Of a DNA stretch of 64,000 nucleotides, positions 56,245-64,000 are shown in pieces. Positions within the stretch are counted from its first letter, which is position 1. Each line of letters opens with the position of its first letter. Both the position numbers and the translations under genes were made by a program. Source of the DNA: Acidobacteriota bacterium (GTDB taxonomy: Bacteria > Acidobacteriota > Holophagae > Acanthopleuribacterales > Acanthopleuribacteraceae); contig PDUC01000038.1 in assembly GCA_002747255.1 (NCBI GenBank), positions 1-64,000 of the forward strand. Direction: 5' to 3'. A model generated the notes under the pieces. That model saw nothing but the letters and a program-made list of their open reading frames with translations, did no database searches and had not been told where the DNA came from.

Positions 56245-57819
56245 ATGAAAGAAAAAGTTTTTTTATACGGTGAAGATAGATTATCGGCAGGCTACGCACT
56301 TGAAATCGCACACGGGCAGAGAAGAGGCCTGATTGGCGAACGTGCTTCTGCAAGAATTGCTGCTTCTGAAGAAATTGTCAGAGATATTGTCTCCAAGGAT
56401 ACCACTGTCTACGGCATCAACACGGGTTTTGGTCCGCTCTGCACAACCACCATCTCGGCAGATGAAACCAGGGAACTGCAACACAACTTATTGAAAAGTC
56501 ACAGTTCGGGTATCGGCGATGCCCTGCCGGCAGATATCTCCAAAATAATGATGATCCTGAAAGTGCATGCTCTTGCACAGGGTTTTTCTGGTATTCGCAG
56601 GCAAACACTGGACAGAATGCTCCTGCTCATTGAAAACGACGTGGTTCCCGTTGTTCCCACTCAGGGTTCGGTAGGCGCATCAGGCGACCTGGCTCCCCTG
56701 GCCCATTTGTTTCTTCCATTAATTGGTTTGGGTGAGGTTGAGTTTAAGGGACGAGTGATGACTGCTGAAGGGGCTCTCAACCAACTGTCACTAAAACCGC
56801 TGAATTTGGGGCCTAAAGAAGGCTTGGCTCTTATCAACGGCACCCAATTCATTGCGGCCAATGCGTTGAAGGGGCTGCAGCGATTCAAGAGCTGCCTGGA
56901 TCAGGCAGATATCATGGGAGCTATGTCCATTGAGGCTCTGCTGGGCTCCCAAAAGCCCTTTAACGAGCAGCTGCATACCTTGAGAGCTTACAAAGGAAAC
57001 TGCTTCGTAGCCGGACATTTGAGACTGCTCCTTAAGGACTCCCAAATTAACCAGTCCCATCAACACTGTTCATCGGTTCAGGACCCTTATTCCCTGCGCT
57101 GTATGCCTCAGGTACACGGAGCTTCACGAAACGCGTGGCTCAACTTAAAGGAGTCACTGGATATTGAGATGAATTCCGTCACCGATAATCCCATTATACT
57201 GGACAGAGAAAACGCCATCAGCGGAGGCCACTTCCACGGCCAGCCCATTGCCCTGCCAATCGACTACGCCTCCCTTGGCGTCGCTGAACTGGGTAGTATA
57301 TCCGAAAGGCGCGTCTACTTTCTGATGGAAGGCAAACGCGAGGGGCTGCCCAAATTCCTGATCGACCACAGCGGTCTGCATTCGGGCTTAATGATTCCTC
57401 AGTACACCGCTGCGTCTCTGGTAAGTGAAAACAAAACCATGTGCTTCCCTGCCAGTGCAGACAGCATTCCCACCTCCATCGGCCAGGAGGATCACGTCAG
57501 CATGGGCTCGATTGGATCGAGGAAGTTCCACAAAATGCTGGATAACATCGAAAAAATACTGGCCATTGAACTGCTGTGCGCTTCACAGGGGATGGAGTTC
57601 AGAAAGCCATTGAAATCCAGTGTCATACTGGAGGCCTGTCACCGTGAAATACGAAAGCACATTAGCTACATTCACGAGGATCGCATTTTTGCCCAAGACA
57701 TGGCCAATGCGCTGGAACTGGTGAAAAACTCGACGCTGATCCATGTCGCCAAACAGGCCATCGAGGAACATGCGCTTGCGGTCGATATTCCCTATGAAAG
57801 TGATTTCTCGCTTTATTGA
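56245..57819 (+). CDS. hutH: histidine ammonia-lyase
   Basis: HutH deaminates L-histidine to urocanate and ammonia. The ATG at 56245 follows AAAGGG and yields 524 residues; earlier codons in frame overlap the barrel gene. The Ala-Ser-Gly triad that cyclises to the MIO prosthetic group is at residues 145-147 in GSVGASGDLAPLAH. VYGINTGFGPL, the RCMPQVHGASR segment and NSVTDNPI are also conserved, and SIPTSIGQEDHVSMGS is present. No hutU, hutI or hutG gene accompanies it, which is unusual for a histidine-use operon. A terminator follows at 57834. Confidence 0.96.
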   Translation: MKEKVFLYGEDRLSAGYALEIAHGQRRGLIGERASARIAASEEIVRDIVSKDTTVYGINTGFGPLCTTTISADETRELQHNLLKSHSSGIGDALPADISKIMMILKVHALAQGFSGIRRQTLDRMLLLIENDVVPVVPTQGSVGASGDLAPLAHLFLPLIGLGEVEFKGRVMTAEGALNQLSLKPLNLGPKEGLALINGTQFIAANALKGLQRFKSCLDQADIMGAMSIEALLGSQKPFNEQLHTLRAYKGNCFVAGHLRLLLKDSQINQSHQHCSSVQDPYSLRCMPQVHGASRNAWLNLKESLDIEMNSVTDNPIILDRENAISGGHFHGQPIALPIDYASLGVAELGSISERRVYFLMEGKREGLPKFLIDHSGLHSGLMIPQYTAASLVSENKTMCFPASADSIPTSIGQEDHVSMGSIGSRKFHKMLDNIEKILAIELLCASQGMEFRKPLKSSVILEACHREIRKHISYIHEDRIFAQDMANALELVKNSTLIHVAKQAIEEHALAVDIPYESDFSLY

Positions 57820-58079
57820 TTCAGTATGATGAGAGCGGACTTATCACACTTAAGACCGCTTTTTGTAAGATCGATGTCTTTTCCGGTTGATGTTCCAGTC
57901 AAGCCGGGCAGGCACCGGTCTCGCTGAACGCGCAGCTTGACAAACACACCCAGGCTCCACGTAAAGGCACCATCACTCCCTGGCGCTTTGAGGTCTTCCT
58001 TTTCCAAGGTCCCAAAGCGCTCTGCGAGCTCTGAAGCGGAACGCGCCAGAGCCGCAGGGTTCGCTTTAAGCAGCTTGAG
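57813..58079 (-). other. open frame of about 88 codons continuing in the aspS frame after its TAG
   Basis: Reading on in frame past the aspS amber codon gives an uninterrupted stretch from 58079 down to a TAA at 57813. It begins LKLLKANPAALARSASELAE and later reads FTWSLGVFVKLRVQRDRC. It resembles no family I recognise and has no clear ribosome site. The last third overlaps the hutH terminator, which argues against coding. It could be a readthrough tail, a small gene, or chance. Confidence 0.25.
57834..57864 (+). terminator. intrinsic terminator after hutH
   Basis: AGCGGACTTA (57834-57843) pairs with TAAGACCGCT (57851-57860) with one mismatch and a 7-base loop, followed by four more T (57861-57864). 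It is 15 bases after the hutH stop. Confidence 0.75.
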
Positions 58080-59873
58080 CTATTCCGTGGGTTTTACCAA
58101 CTTCAAGCCCAGTTCGTTCAGTTGGGCGTCTGCCACCGAAGAGGGCGACTCTGTCATGGAACACAGGGCGGAAGTGGTTTTTGGGAAAGCAATCACATCT
58201 CTGAGCGATTGTTCTTTTGCCAGCAACATGACGATTCGATCCAGACCCAATGCAATCCCGCCATGCGGTGGAGCACCGTAACTCAGAGCATCCAGCAGGA
58301 ACCCAAACTTCTCTTCGGCTTCTTCTTCACTGAGTCCGAGCGCTTTAAACATCAGGTTCTGAATATCCCTGCGATGGATTCTGATGGATCCGCCGCCAAT
58401 TTCATAACCATTGAGCACCAGGTCGTAGGCTTTGGCTTTCACTTTACCGGGCTCCGTTTCCATAAGAGCCAGGTCTTCATCCAGAGGCGATGTAAAGGGG
58501 TGATGCAGCGCCACATAGCGGTCTGAATCCGGGTCGAACTCGACCAGAGGAAAGTCAACAATCCACAGGAATTTGAACTGATCTTCGTCAATTAAACCGA
58601 GATCTTTACCGAGCTGATTCCTCAGGGCACCGAGAGTCTGATTGGCTCGATCTCTGGTATCGGCTACAAACAAGAGCAGATCACCCTGAGAAGCGCCGGC
58701 CTTTTCAAACAAGGCCTGAACCAGTTCTTCACCCAGGAACTTCATAATGGGCCCGGAGAACCCGTTTTCTCCCCATTTGAGCCAGGCCAGACCCTTGATC
58801 CCATAGTCTTTTTTCAACCAGGACTCGAGGGTTTCAATGTTCTTTCTGGAATAGGATGCGGCCCCTGGAGCGCAGACGGCTTTTACCTTGCCGCCAGCCT
58901 GAACGCATCCAGAAAAGACTTTAAAACCGCAATCGGCCACCTGATCGGAAAAATCCAGTAACTCCATATCAAAACGCAGGTCCGGTTTATCACTGCCAAA
59001 GCGATCGAGCGCTTCCGCATAGGACATTCGCGGGAACGACGACTCAATATCCACACCAATGACCTTCATGATGCCAGCCATCATGGGCTCAACCACATTG
59101 AAAATATCGTCCATTTGAACAAAGGACATTTCCATGTCAATTTGAGTGAATTCAGGCTGGCGATCCGCTCTGAGATCCTCGTCCCTGAAGCATCGGGTTA
59201 TCTGGAAGTAACGCTCAAAGCCGCTGACCATGAAGAGCTGCTTGAAGATTTGAGGTGATTGGGGCAGCGCGTAGAATTTGCCCTTGTGAACACGGCTCGG
59301 CACCAAATAGTCGCGAGCACCTTCGGGTGTGGACTTGGTGAGGATGGGTGTTTCCATCTCGAGGAAGTTCATTTGATCTAGGATCTTTCTGACAGCCATG
59401 GTCACTTTGTGCCTGAGAATGAAGTTGCGTTGCAGACAGTCTCTCCGTAAATCGAGGTAGCGGTATTTTAAACGCAGCTCATCACCCACACCACGCAGGT
59501 CGTCTTCAATGGGAAAAGGCGGTGTTTCAGATGTGTTTAAAACCGTCAGACTGTTGGCCCAGATCTCGACTTCACCTGTATCCATGTTGGAATTAATGGA
59601 TTCGGGATCCCTCAACTTGACAACACCGCTCACGGCGATGACGAATTCGGAGCGCAGTGTTTTGGCAAGCTGGTGGCTTTCAAAATCAATATCGGGATTG
59701 AAAACAAGCTGAGTGGTACCCCAACGATCCCTGATGTTGATAAAAATAAGGGCTCCCAGGTCGCGTCTCCGCGACATCCAGCCCAGCAGGGTAACCTGCC
59801 TGCCTTCATCTTCTGCACGCAGCGCGCCGCAATGATGGGTGCGCTTCAGACTTCCTAAATTTGAAACGGTCAT
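58080..59873 (-). CDS. aspS: aspartyl-tRNA synthetase
   Basis: AspRS charges tRNA-Asp, and possibly tRNA-Asn in the non-discriminating form. The 597-residue bacterial-type enzyme has the N-terminal OB-fold ([30 protein letters not shown]), class II motif 2 ([31 protein letters not shown]-type segment), the GAD insertion (about residues 300-420) and motif 3 ([13 protein letters not shown]). The ATG overlaps the hisS stop by 4 bases. It ends with a TAG followed by an open frame (see separate entry). No gatCAB or asnS gene is in the window, so tRNA specificity is open. Confidence 0.97.
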   Translation of the reverse strand: MTVSNLGSLKRTHHCGALRAEDEGRQVTLLGWMSRRRDLGALIFINIRDRWGTTQLVFNPDIDFESHQLAKTLRSEFVIAVSGVVKLRDPESINSNMDTGEVEIWANSLTVLNTSETPPFPIEDDLRGVGDELRLKYRYLDLRRDCLQRNFILRHKVTMAVRKILDQMNFLEMETPILTKSTPEGARDYLVPSRVHKGKFYALPQSPQIFKQLFMVSGFERYFQITRCFRDEDLRADRQPEFTQIDMEMSFVQMDDIFNVVEPMMAGIMKVIGVDIESSFPRMSYAEALDRFGSDKPDLRFDMELLDFSDQVADCGFKVFSGCVQAGGKVKAVCAPGAASYSRKNIETLESWLKKDYGIKGLAWLKWGENGFSGPIMKFLGEELVQALFEKAGASQGDLLLFVADTRDRANQTLGALRNQLGKDLGLIDEDQFKFLWIVDFPLVEFDPDSDRYVALHHPFTSPLDEDLALMETEPGKVKAKAYDLVLNGYEIGGGSIRIHRRDIQNLMFKALGLSEEEAEEKFGFLLDALSYGAPPHGGIALGLDRIVMLLAKEQSLRDVIAFPKTTSALCSMTESPSSVADAQLNELGLKLVKPTE

Positions 59874-61147
59874 GTTTTCTCCTCTACTCTTGAAACTGTT
59901 TGAATTTGATTGGCAATTTGATCCACAGAAACCGTGTTCTGCTGCGAGTTCCTCATGTTCTTCATGAGCACCTCGTTGCGGGCGGCCTCGTCTTCTCCCA
60001 CCAAAGCGACCATGGCGGCACCTGATTTATTGGCCTTCTTCATTTGGGATTTCATGCTGCCACACCGAATATCATAGCCAACATGGTAACCCCTGTTTCT
60101 CAATTCGGTCATGGTCTTCATGTGATTGACAAGAAAGTCCCGATTACCAAAAACAAAGAACAAATCCGGTGCGGGTTTTTGGAAGCGTTGGTATTTTTCC
60201 AGAACACTTACCAGGCGATCCATGCCGAGAGCCCAGCCAAAAGCGGGTACATCGGGACCGCCCAGAGATTTCAGTAACCCGTCGTAGCGGCCTCCGCCCA
60301 TGATGGCACTTTGAGCTCCCAAATCACCACTCAGCAACTCAAAGGCCGTCTTGGTGTAGTAGTCGAGTCCGCGAACCAGAAAGGGATTCACCTCAAAATC
60401 CACACCCAGACTTGAAAGCCCGGCCTGCACTTCGGCAAAATGAGCCCGGTTCTCTTCGTTCAGAAATTCCGAAATCGAAGCCAGGTCTTTCAGCTCTTCC
60501 TGACAGTGCGGATTCTTGCAATCCAGCACACGCAGGACGTTTTTCTCCATTCGCACCTTACACTTGGCGCACATTTTCCCTTGCTTGAGCTGGAGTTCCC
60601 CGCGCAAATACGAAAGATAAGCCGGACGGTCCCTTTCATCGCCAATGGAGTTGATGACCAATTTGACATGGGGCAGCTCAAAGGGCTCCAAATAACTCAT
60701 CAATGCCTCGATGGTCTCCACATCAATCATGGGATCCTGGCTGCCAAACACCTCGACACCCAACTGGGAGAACTGCCTGTAGCGACCGGCCTGAGGTCGT
60801 TCATAGCGAAACATGGGACCCATGTACATCAATTTGACCAAGTCACCACCGCGAGTCAGGTTATGCTGAATGACTGACCGACACACAGAGGCCGTCAACT
60901 CCGGTCTCAGCGTCATTTCGCGGCCGCCTTTATCCACAAAGGTGTACATCTCCTTGGATACAATATCTGTTTCATCGCCAATTCCGCGCTTGAAAAGAGC
61001 GGTCTCTTCGAACATGGGTGTGCGGATCTCTTCAAAACCGTACTTCGCAAAATGAGATTGTGCCCTTGACTCGATGACTTGAAAAATACGCGTCAATTCG
61101 GGTAACAGATCTCTTGTGCCTTTAGGTGCTTTCAAAACAACCTCCAA
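59870..61147 (-). CDS. hisS: histidyl-tRNA synthetase
   Basis: HisRS charges tRNA-His. The 425-residue product shows [11 protein letters not shown], motif 1 around [14 protein letters not shown], motif 2 [25 protein letters not shown], the histidine-specific [14 protein letters not shown], and motif 3 [11 protein letters not shown], with the C-terminal anticodon domain (about residues 330-420). It contains a CAKC...C..PHC zinc-like cysteine pattern near residues 193-215 ([23 protein letters not shown]), an insertion found in many bacterial HisRS. It leads the hisS-aspS operon with a 4-base overlap. Confidence 0.97.
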   Translation of the reverse strand: MEVVLKAPKGTRDLLPELTRIFQVIESRAQSHFAKYGFEEIRTPMFEETALFKRGIGDETDIVSKEMYTFVDKGGREMTLRPELTASVCRSVIQHNLTRGGDLVKLMYMGPMFRYERPQAGRYRQFSQLGVEVFGSQDPMIDVETIEALMSYLEPFELPHVKLVINSIGDERDRPAYLSYLRGELQLKQGKMCAKCKVRMEKNVLRVLDCKNPHCQEELKDLASISEFLNEENRAHFAEVQAGLSSLGVDFEVNPFLVRGLDYYTKTAFELLSGDLGAQSAIMGGGRYDGLLKSLGGPDVPAFGWALGMDRLVSVLEKYQRFQKPAPDLFFVFGNRDFLVNHMKTMTELRNRGYHVGYDIRCGSMKSQMKKANKSGAAMVALVGEDEAARNEVLMKNMRNSQQNTVSVDQIANQIQTVSRVEEKT

Positions 61148-61505
61148 TTAAAAGAGGAAGTTTAACCAAAAGAGGCGGCATTGGCAAAGGTTTAGTTTCG
61201 ATATGATCCCGAAAAGCGGCGTTGTCACCAGGTCAACTGCGCTTTTTAAGATGATCCATGCCCTAACCAAACAAATTGTTCCAAACTCAGGCTGCACGGT
61301 ACGCCGTAATCTTTTCATACAAAACCTCATTCACCTACTGGAAAAAAGGCGTTAAAAAGTTCATAATAAGAGCATGTCATGTCAACCTGGTGCAATCCGG
61401 ATTTTTGGCAGCAAGCAATACGCCATACATATCAAACAGTTTCTGGGTTCTAAAAAGGTTCTTACGTAAGAAGTTGACTTTTATTAAGTTTGGGAGGAGA
61501 GGAAC
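61148..61505. other. divergent hisS / TMEM43 region
   Basis: About 360 bases without a gene. A perfect 14-bp palindrome TTCTTACGTAAGAA at 61460-61473 lies 32 bases before the TMEM43-like start and is directly followed by TTGACT. No T-box or other leader RNA for hisS was recognised. Confidence 0.5.
61460..61473. promoter_or_regulatory. 14-bp palindrome upstream of the TMEM43-like gene
   Basis: TTCTTACGTAAGAA is fully symmetric with no spacer. Its place just before the ribosome site (GGGAGGAGAGG) fits an operator, but no regulator is known for it. Confidence 0.35.
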
Positions 61506-62693
61506 ATGTCTTCAGATACATTCACCGAAATAACCACACAATCGTGGGGCAGCCGTCTAAAGGATTCCATTGGCGGCATTTTCTTCGGAATCATCATGGT
61601 CATCGCTTCCTTTATTCTACTGTTTTGGAATGAAGGCAGAGCGGTAAAGAGAGCACAGGCACTGGAGGAAGGTGCGGCCAGCGTCATCAGTGTCTCATCC
61701 CTCGAAATAGACCCCGCTAATGAGGGGAAACTGGTTCACGTAACGGGGGAAACGCAAACTTCAGAAATCCTGTCCGATTCCAACTTCAAAGTCAGTCAAA
61801 AGGCCATTCAACTTACACGTTCTTCCGAGATGTATCAGTGGGAAGAGAAAAAGGAAAGTAAGACCAAAGAAAAGGTAGGCGGAAAAAAGGAAACCACAAC
61901 CACCTACACGTATAGAAAGGTGTGGTCTGCTGCTGCTATTGATTCCAGCAATTTCAAGAAACCCGATGGCCACGACAATCCGGGCGGTATTCTGTATCCT
62001 CAAGAAAGTCGTCAGGCAGAGGAAGTTAAACTCGATGCTTTCAGGCTTACTTCGAGCCAAATCAGCAGTATTTCGGGTTTTCAACCTTTGGCGCTCCCTC
62101 ATGATGTTTTGGACACGATCCCATTAGAAAACCACTCTAAATTCCAAATAGAGGGAAACACACTCTACTACGGAAAGGATCCCTCAAATCCGGAAATAGG
62201 TGATCTTAAAATTCAATTCCGTTACATTCCCCCCGGACAAACCATTAGTGTCATTGCTCAACAAAAAGGCAACAGCTTCCTGCCTTACGTGGCCAAGTCA
62301 GGAAGCCAAATTGATCTCTTGTCCTCGGGCTCTCTAACCGCAGAAGCCATGTTCCAGTCGGAAATGCGAAGTAATACCATTTTGACATGGGTTATACGAA
62401 TTGGCGGCTTTTTCCTGATGTTTATCGGTTTTAGAGTCATGTTCAATATCTTCCGAACACTGGCCGCCGTCGTTCCTTTCATTGCAAAAATCGTCGGATT
62501 TGGTCTCTCTCTTCTGTCGGGCTTACTGGCAGCTTCCTTCACACTGTTAACCATCGCCATTGCCTGGCTCTTCTACCGACCGTTGTTGAGCATCATCCTC
62601 ATTGTCGTTGTTGTCATCATCTTGGTAGCAGTAAGAATGTTGAAAAAAAACAAGCAGGAAGCGTCGTTTGTTCCGCCTCCACCAACTGTGTAA
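61506..62693 (+). CDS. TMEM43/LUMA family membrane protein
   Basis: The 395-residue product matches the TMEM43 layout. There is one N-terminal membrane helix (about residues 22-41, GGIFFGIIMVIASFILLFWNEGRAV), a large soluble region (about 45-290) and a cluster of three to four helices at about 293-380, ending with a proline-rich tail (PPPPTV). The FWNEGRAVK motif after the first helix and the YTYRKVWS stretch are typical. Human TMEM43 is an inner nuclear membrane protein; bacterial members have no settled role. The next gene starts only about 50 bases downstream and may be co-transcribed. Confidence 0.9.
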   Translation: MSSDTFTEITTQSWGSRLKDSIGGIFFGIIMVIASFILLFWNEGRAVKRAQALEEGAASVISVSSLEIDPANEGKLVHVTGETQTSEILSDSNFKVSQKAIQLTRSSEMYQWEEKKESKTKEKVGGKKETTTTYTYRKVWSAAAIDSSNFKKPDGHDNPGGILYPQESRQAEEVKLDAFRLTSSQISSISGFQPLALPHDVLDTIPLENHSKFQIEGNTLYYGKDPSNPEIGDLKIQFRYIPPGQTISVIAQQKGNSFLPYVAKSGSQIDLLSSGSLTAEAMFQSEMRSNTILTWVIRIGGFFLMFIGFRVMFNIFRTLAAVVPFIAKIVGFGLSLLSGLLAASFTLLTIAIAWLFYRPLLSIILIVVVVIILVAVRMLKKNKQEASFVPPPPTV

Positions 62694-62743
62694 ACATGAG
62701 GACTGCGTTGTACAGGAAATCAGAATCGGCTTTTGGAAGTCCC

Positions 62744-64000
62744 ATGATTGACAGGCATCTAAAGACTTCAAGAAGTGTAGCGCTTAACCGTCTCCTTTGG
62801 TTATTTCTACCGGTGATTTTGGTTTTGTTTAACTGCGGCCCAACCGCAAAAGATCCCATCCAGCTTGCGGGCTTGGTAGATCAGGTTACAGTTGACTACG
62901 ATGATCAAATGGTTCCCCATATCCATGCTGAATCCTCAAAAGATGCCATCCGGGTTCAGGGCTACCTTCACGGTCTTCAGCATGGAGAGAACCTTATTCG
63001 AGCTCTCGAAGTGTTTAAAGGTCAATTCAAAGATCCCCAGGGCCCGGGTGAATGGCTGTTGCTCTCTCGGTTATTTGAATCATTCCCCATGCAAGAAACC
63101 GCTGAAGAATCCCTGAAGCTCTACCCCGTTGCATCCAAAAACACGCTGCAATGGTATCTGGAGGGTATGAATGAGGCCACTCCGCAACACAAATGGGTTC
63201 CCACAGACCTCATCCTGCTCCATCGCGGATACGCTTTCCTCATGAACAACTGCCTTCCCCGTGCCTGGCTGCAATTTTCAGAGTCCTTTTCAGCAGGACA
63301 ATCCAATTCACCACCCTTCACACTCTCAACCGAGGTACTCCCGCTCTTTCAGGGACCCTCCATTGAATGTGTCAGACAAAACAGAACCGCCCCTTTTGAT
63401 ATTCAATTCAGAACATCTCCCTCCTGGTGGTTCGTCTTTCAACCCGTGCGAATCAGCACACCGCAGTTTAAAGTGGAAGGTATCAGCCTGGCGGGTTTAC
63501 CTCTGGTTGTAACCGGTTCCACTGCGACTCTTCAGTTCACTCAGGTTCCCATTGAAGGTGACACCAGTTTCATCTTCCCCATGGACACAGGCAAATCGGA
63601 ACTTTTAGACGCTATTTCAGACTCCCTGAAGCTCGAAGATTTGAAGAAACAGGGTGTTTCCCTGCCCATTACAGCCATTGACCAGAACAGCAACTTAGAG
63701 CCCAGGTTTTATTGGACAGGTTTCAGACCTTCAGCTGACCTGCACACATTCCATGTGTTAATTCACGCAAAGTCACTGGAGGAAGCCAGTTACGCCTTCG
63801 AATACCAACAAGTTCCGCTCGCGGAATGGACGCTCCACTCCCCGCCCTTCAGCTCCGTTGTCATGGAAGTTGGAACCAGAGCCGTCAACCGACAAGCGGT
63901 TCTTTCCGCTGACTATGTCTATCCCTTTAGCGGGCACACCGCGATCAAGAAAACCATCGCGTCTTCTGTCCGGGGCTATAACTTTCAGCACGATGGCAAC
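62744..64000 (+). CDS. penicillin-acylase-like lipoprotein, truncated by window end
   Basis: The frame is open from 62696 to the last base, so the 3' end lies outside. The ATG at 62744 follows GGAAGT and directly precedes a signal segment with a lipobox-like cysteine (LLWLFLPVILVLFNC, Cys31). After it comes a penicillin-amidase-like N-terminus (VDYDDQMVPHIHAESSKDA, then IRVQGYLHGLQ), the LYPVASKNTLQWYLEGMNEA helix and the SLAGLPLVVTGSTATLQFTQ strand pair. In active members a new N-terminal serine follows autocleavage before a GSNxW motif; here the matching region reads FQGPSIECVRQNRT, without it. It may be a non-catalytic homologue. At least 419 codons are present. Confidence 0.7.
   Translation, partial: MIDRHLKTSRSVALNRLLWLFLPVILVLFNCGPTAKDPIQLAGLVDQVTVDYDDQMVPHIHAESSKDAIRVQGYLHGLQHGENLIRALEVFKGQFKDPQGPGEWLLLSRLFESFPMQETAEESLKLYPVASKNTLQWYLEGMNEATPQHKWVPTDLILLHRGYAFLMNNCLPRAWLQFSESFSAGQSNSPPFTLSTEVLPLFQGPSIECVRQNRTAPFDIQFRTSPSWWFVFQPVRISTPQFKVEGISLAGLPLVVTGSTATLQFTQVPIEGDTSFIFPMDTGKSELLDAISDSLKLEDLKKQGVSLPITAIDQNSNLEPRFYWTGFRPSADLHTFHVLIHAKSLEEASYAFEYQQVPLAEWTLHSPPFSSVVMEVGTRAVNRQAVLSADYVYPFSGHTAIKKTIASSVRGYNFQHDGN

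Noticed and set aside
57937-58281. A 114-codon plus-strand frame at the aspS 3' end
   Set aside because: It is antisense to conserved AspRS motif 3 for much of its length and lacks a start signal.

Overview
The window looks like a chromosomal segment of a moderate-GC, didermic (outer-membrane) bacterium, most likely an Acidobacteriota-type lineage such as Holophagae/Acanthopleuribacteria; this assignment is an inference. It rests on KDO/lipopolysaccharide genes (kdsA, kdsD), an outer-membrane phospholipase A, two very large Oar-like TonB-dependent receptors with an N-terminal carboxypeptidase-regulatory domain, an ExbB-ExbD-TonB cluster, an RNase J in an LPS-bearing cell, and a giant cyclase-like/Ser-Thr kinase/TPR/propeller protein. 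No phage, insertion sequence, CRISPR array, tRNA or rRNA gene was seen.

Layout. 0-14.5 kb is mainly housekeeping: rpsD (minus) divergent from recA; an exported unknown protein, a membrane protein and a cobalamin adenosyltransferase in overlapping order; two small membrane proteins; gpsA (minus) divergent from pyrG, whose leader carries a clear promoter and an intrinsic attenuator; then kdsA-kdsD-rsmA-rnj-(34-codon ORF)-miaA, closely packed and partly overlapping. 14.6-14.75 kb holds a possible small RNA or micro-ORF with its own terminator. 14.7-18.6 kb has a secreted S9 peptidase, a flippase-like membrane protein and a universal stress protein. 18.6-19.4 kb is a gene-free block with at least six DnaA boxes, a candidate replication origin. 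19.4-25.9 kb has pldA, a nitronate monooxygenase/FabK-like flavoprotein, a PilZ protein, recN and a GYF-domain membrane protein.

26-36.6 kb is an outer-membrane transport neighbourhood: two divergent TonB-dependent receptors around a control region rich in inverted repeats, an M20 peptidase, and coaD-exbB-exbD-tonB. 36.6-40 kb looks iron-linked. A receptor gene reduced to its promoter, Fur-like box, signal peptide, fragment of the regulatory domain, C-terminus and terminator sits near a small CxC protein/DUF2325 pair. That pair carries a closely related palindrome at the same distance from its start codon.

40-54 kb carries a retropepsin-like protease overlapping an asparaginase, a pseudouridine synthase, the 1343-residue kinase, a transglutaminase/TPR protein, a second S9 peptidase and a large hybrid histidine kinase. 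53.7-64 kb has a YqaA-type membrane protein with surE, an outer-membrane barrel with hutH, hisS-aspS (4-bp overlap), a TMEM43 homologue, and a penicillin-acylase-like lipoprotein cut by the window end. That last protein appears to lack the usual catalytic serine.

All family calls were made by reading motifs; no database search was run.
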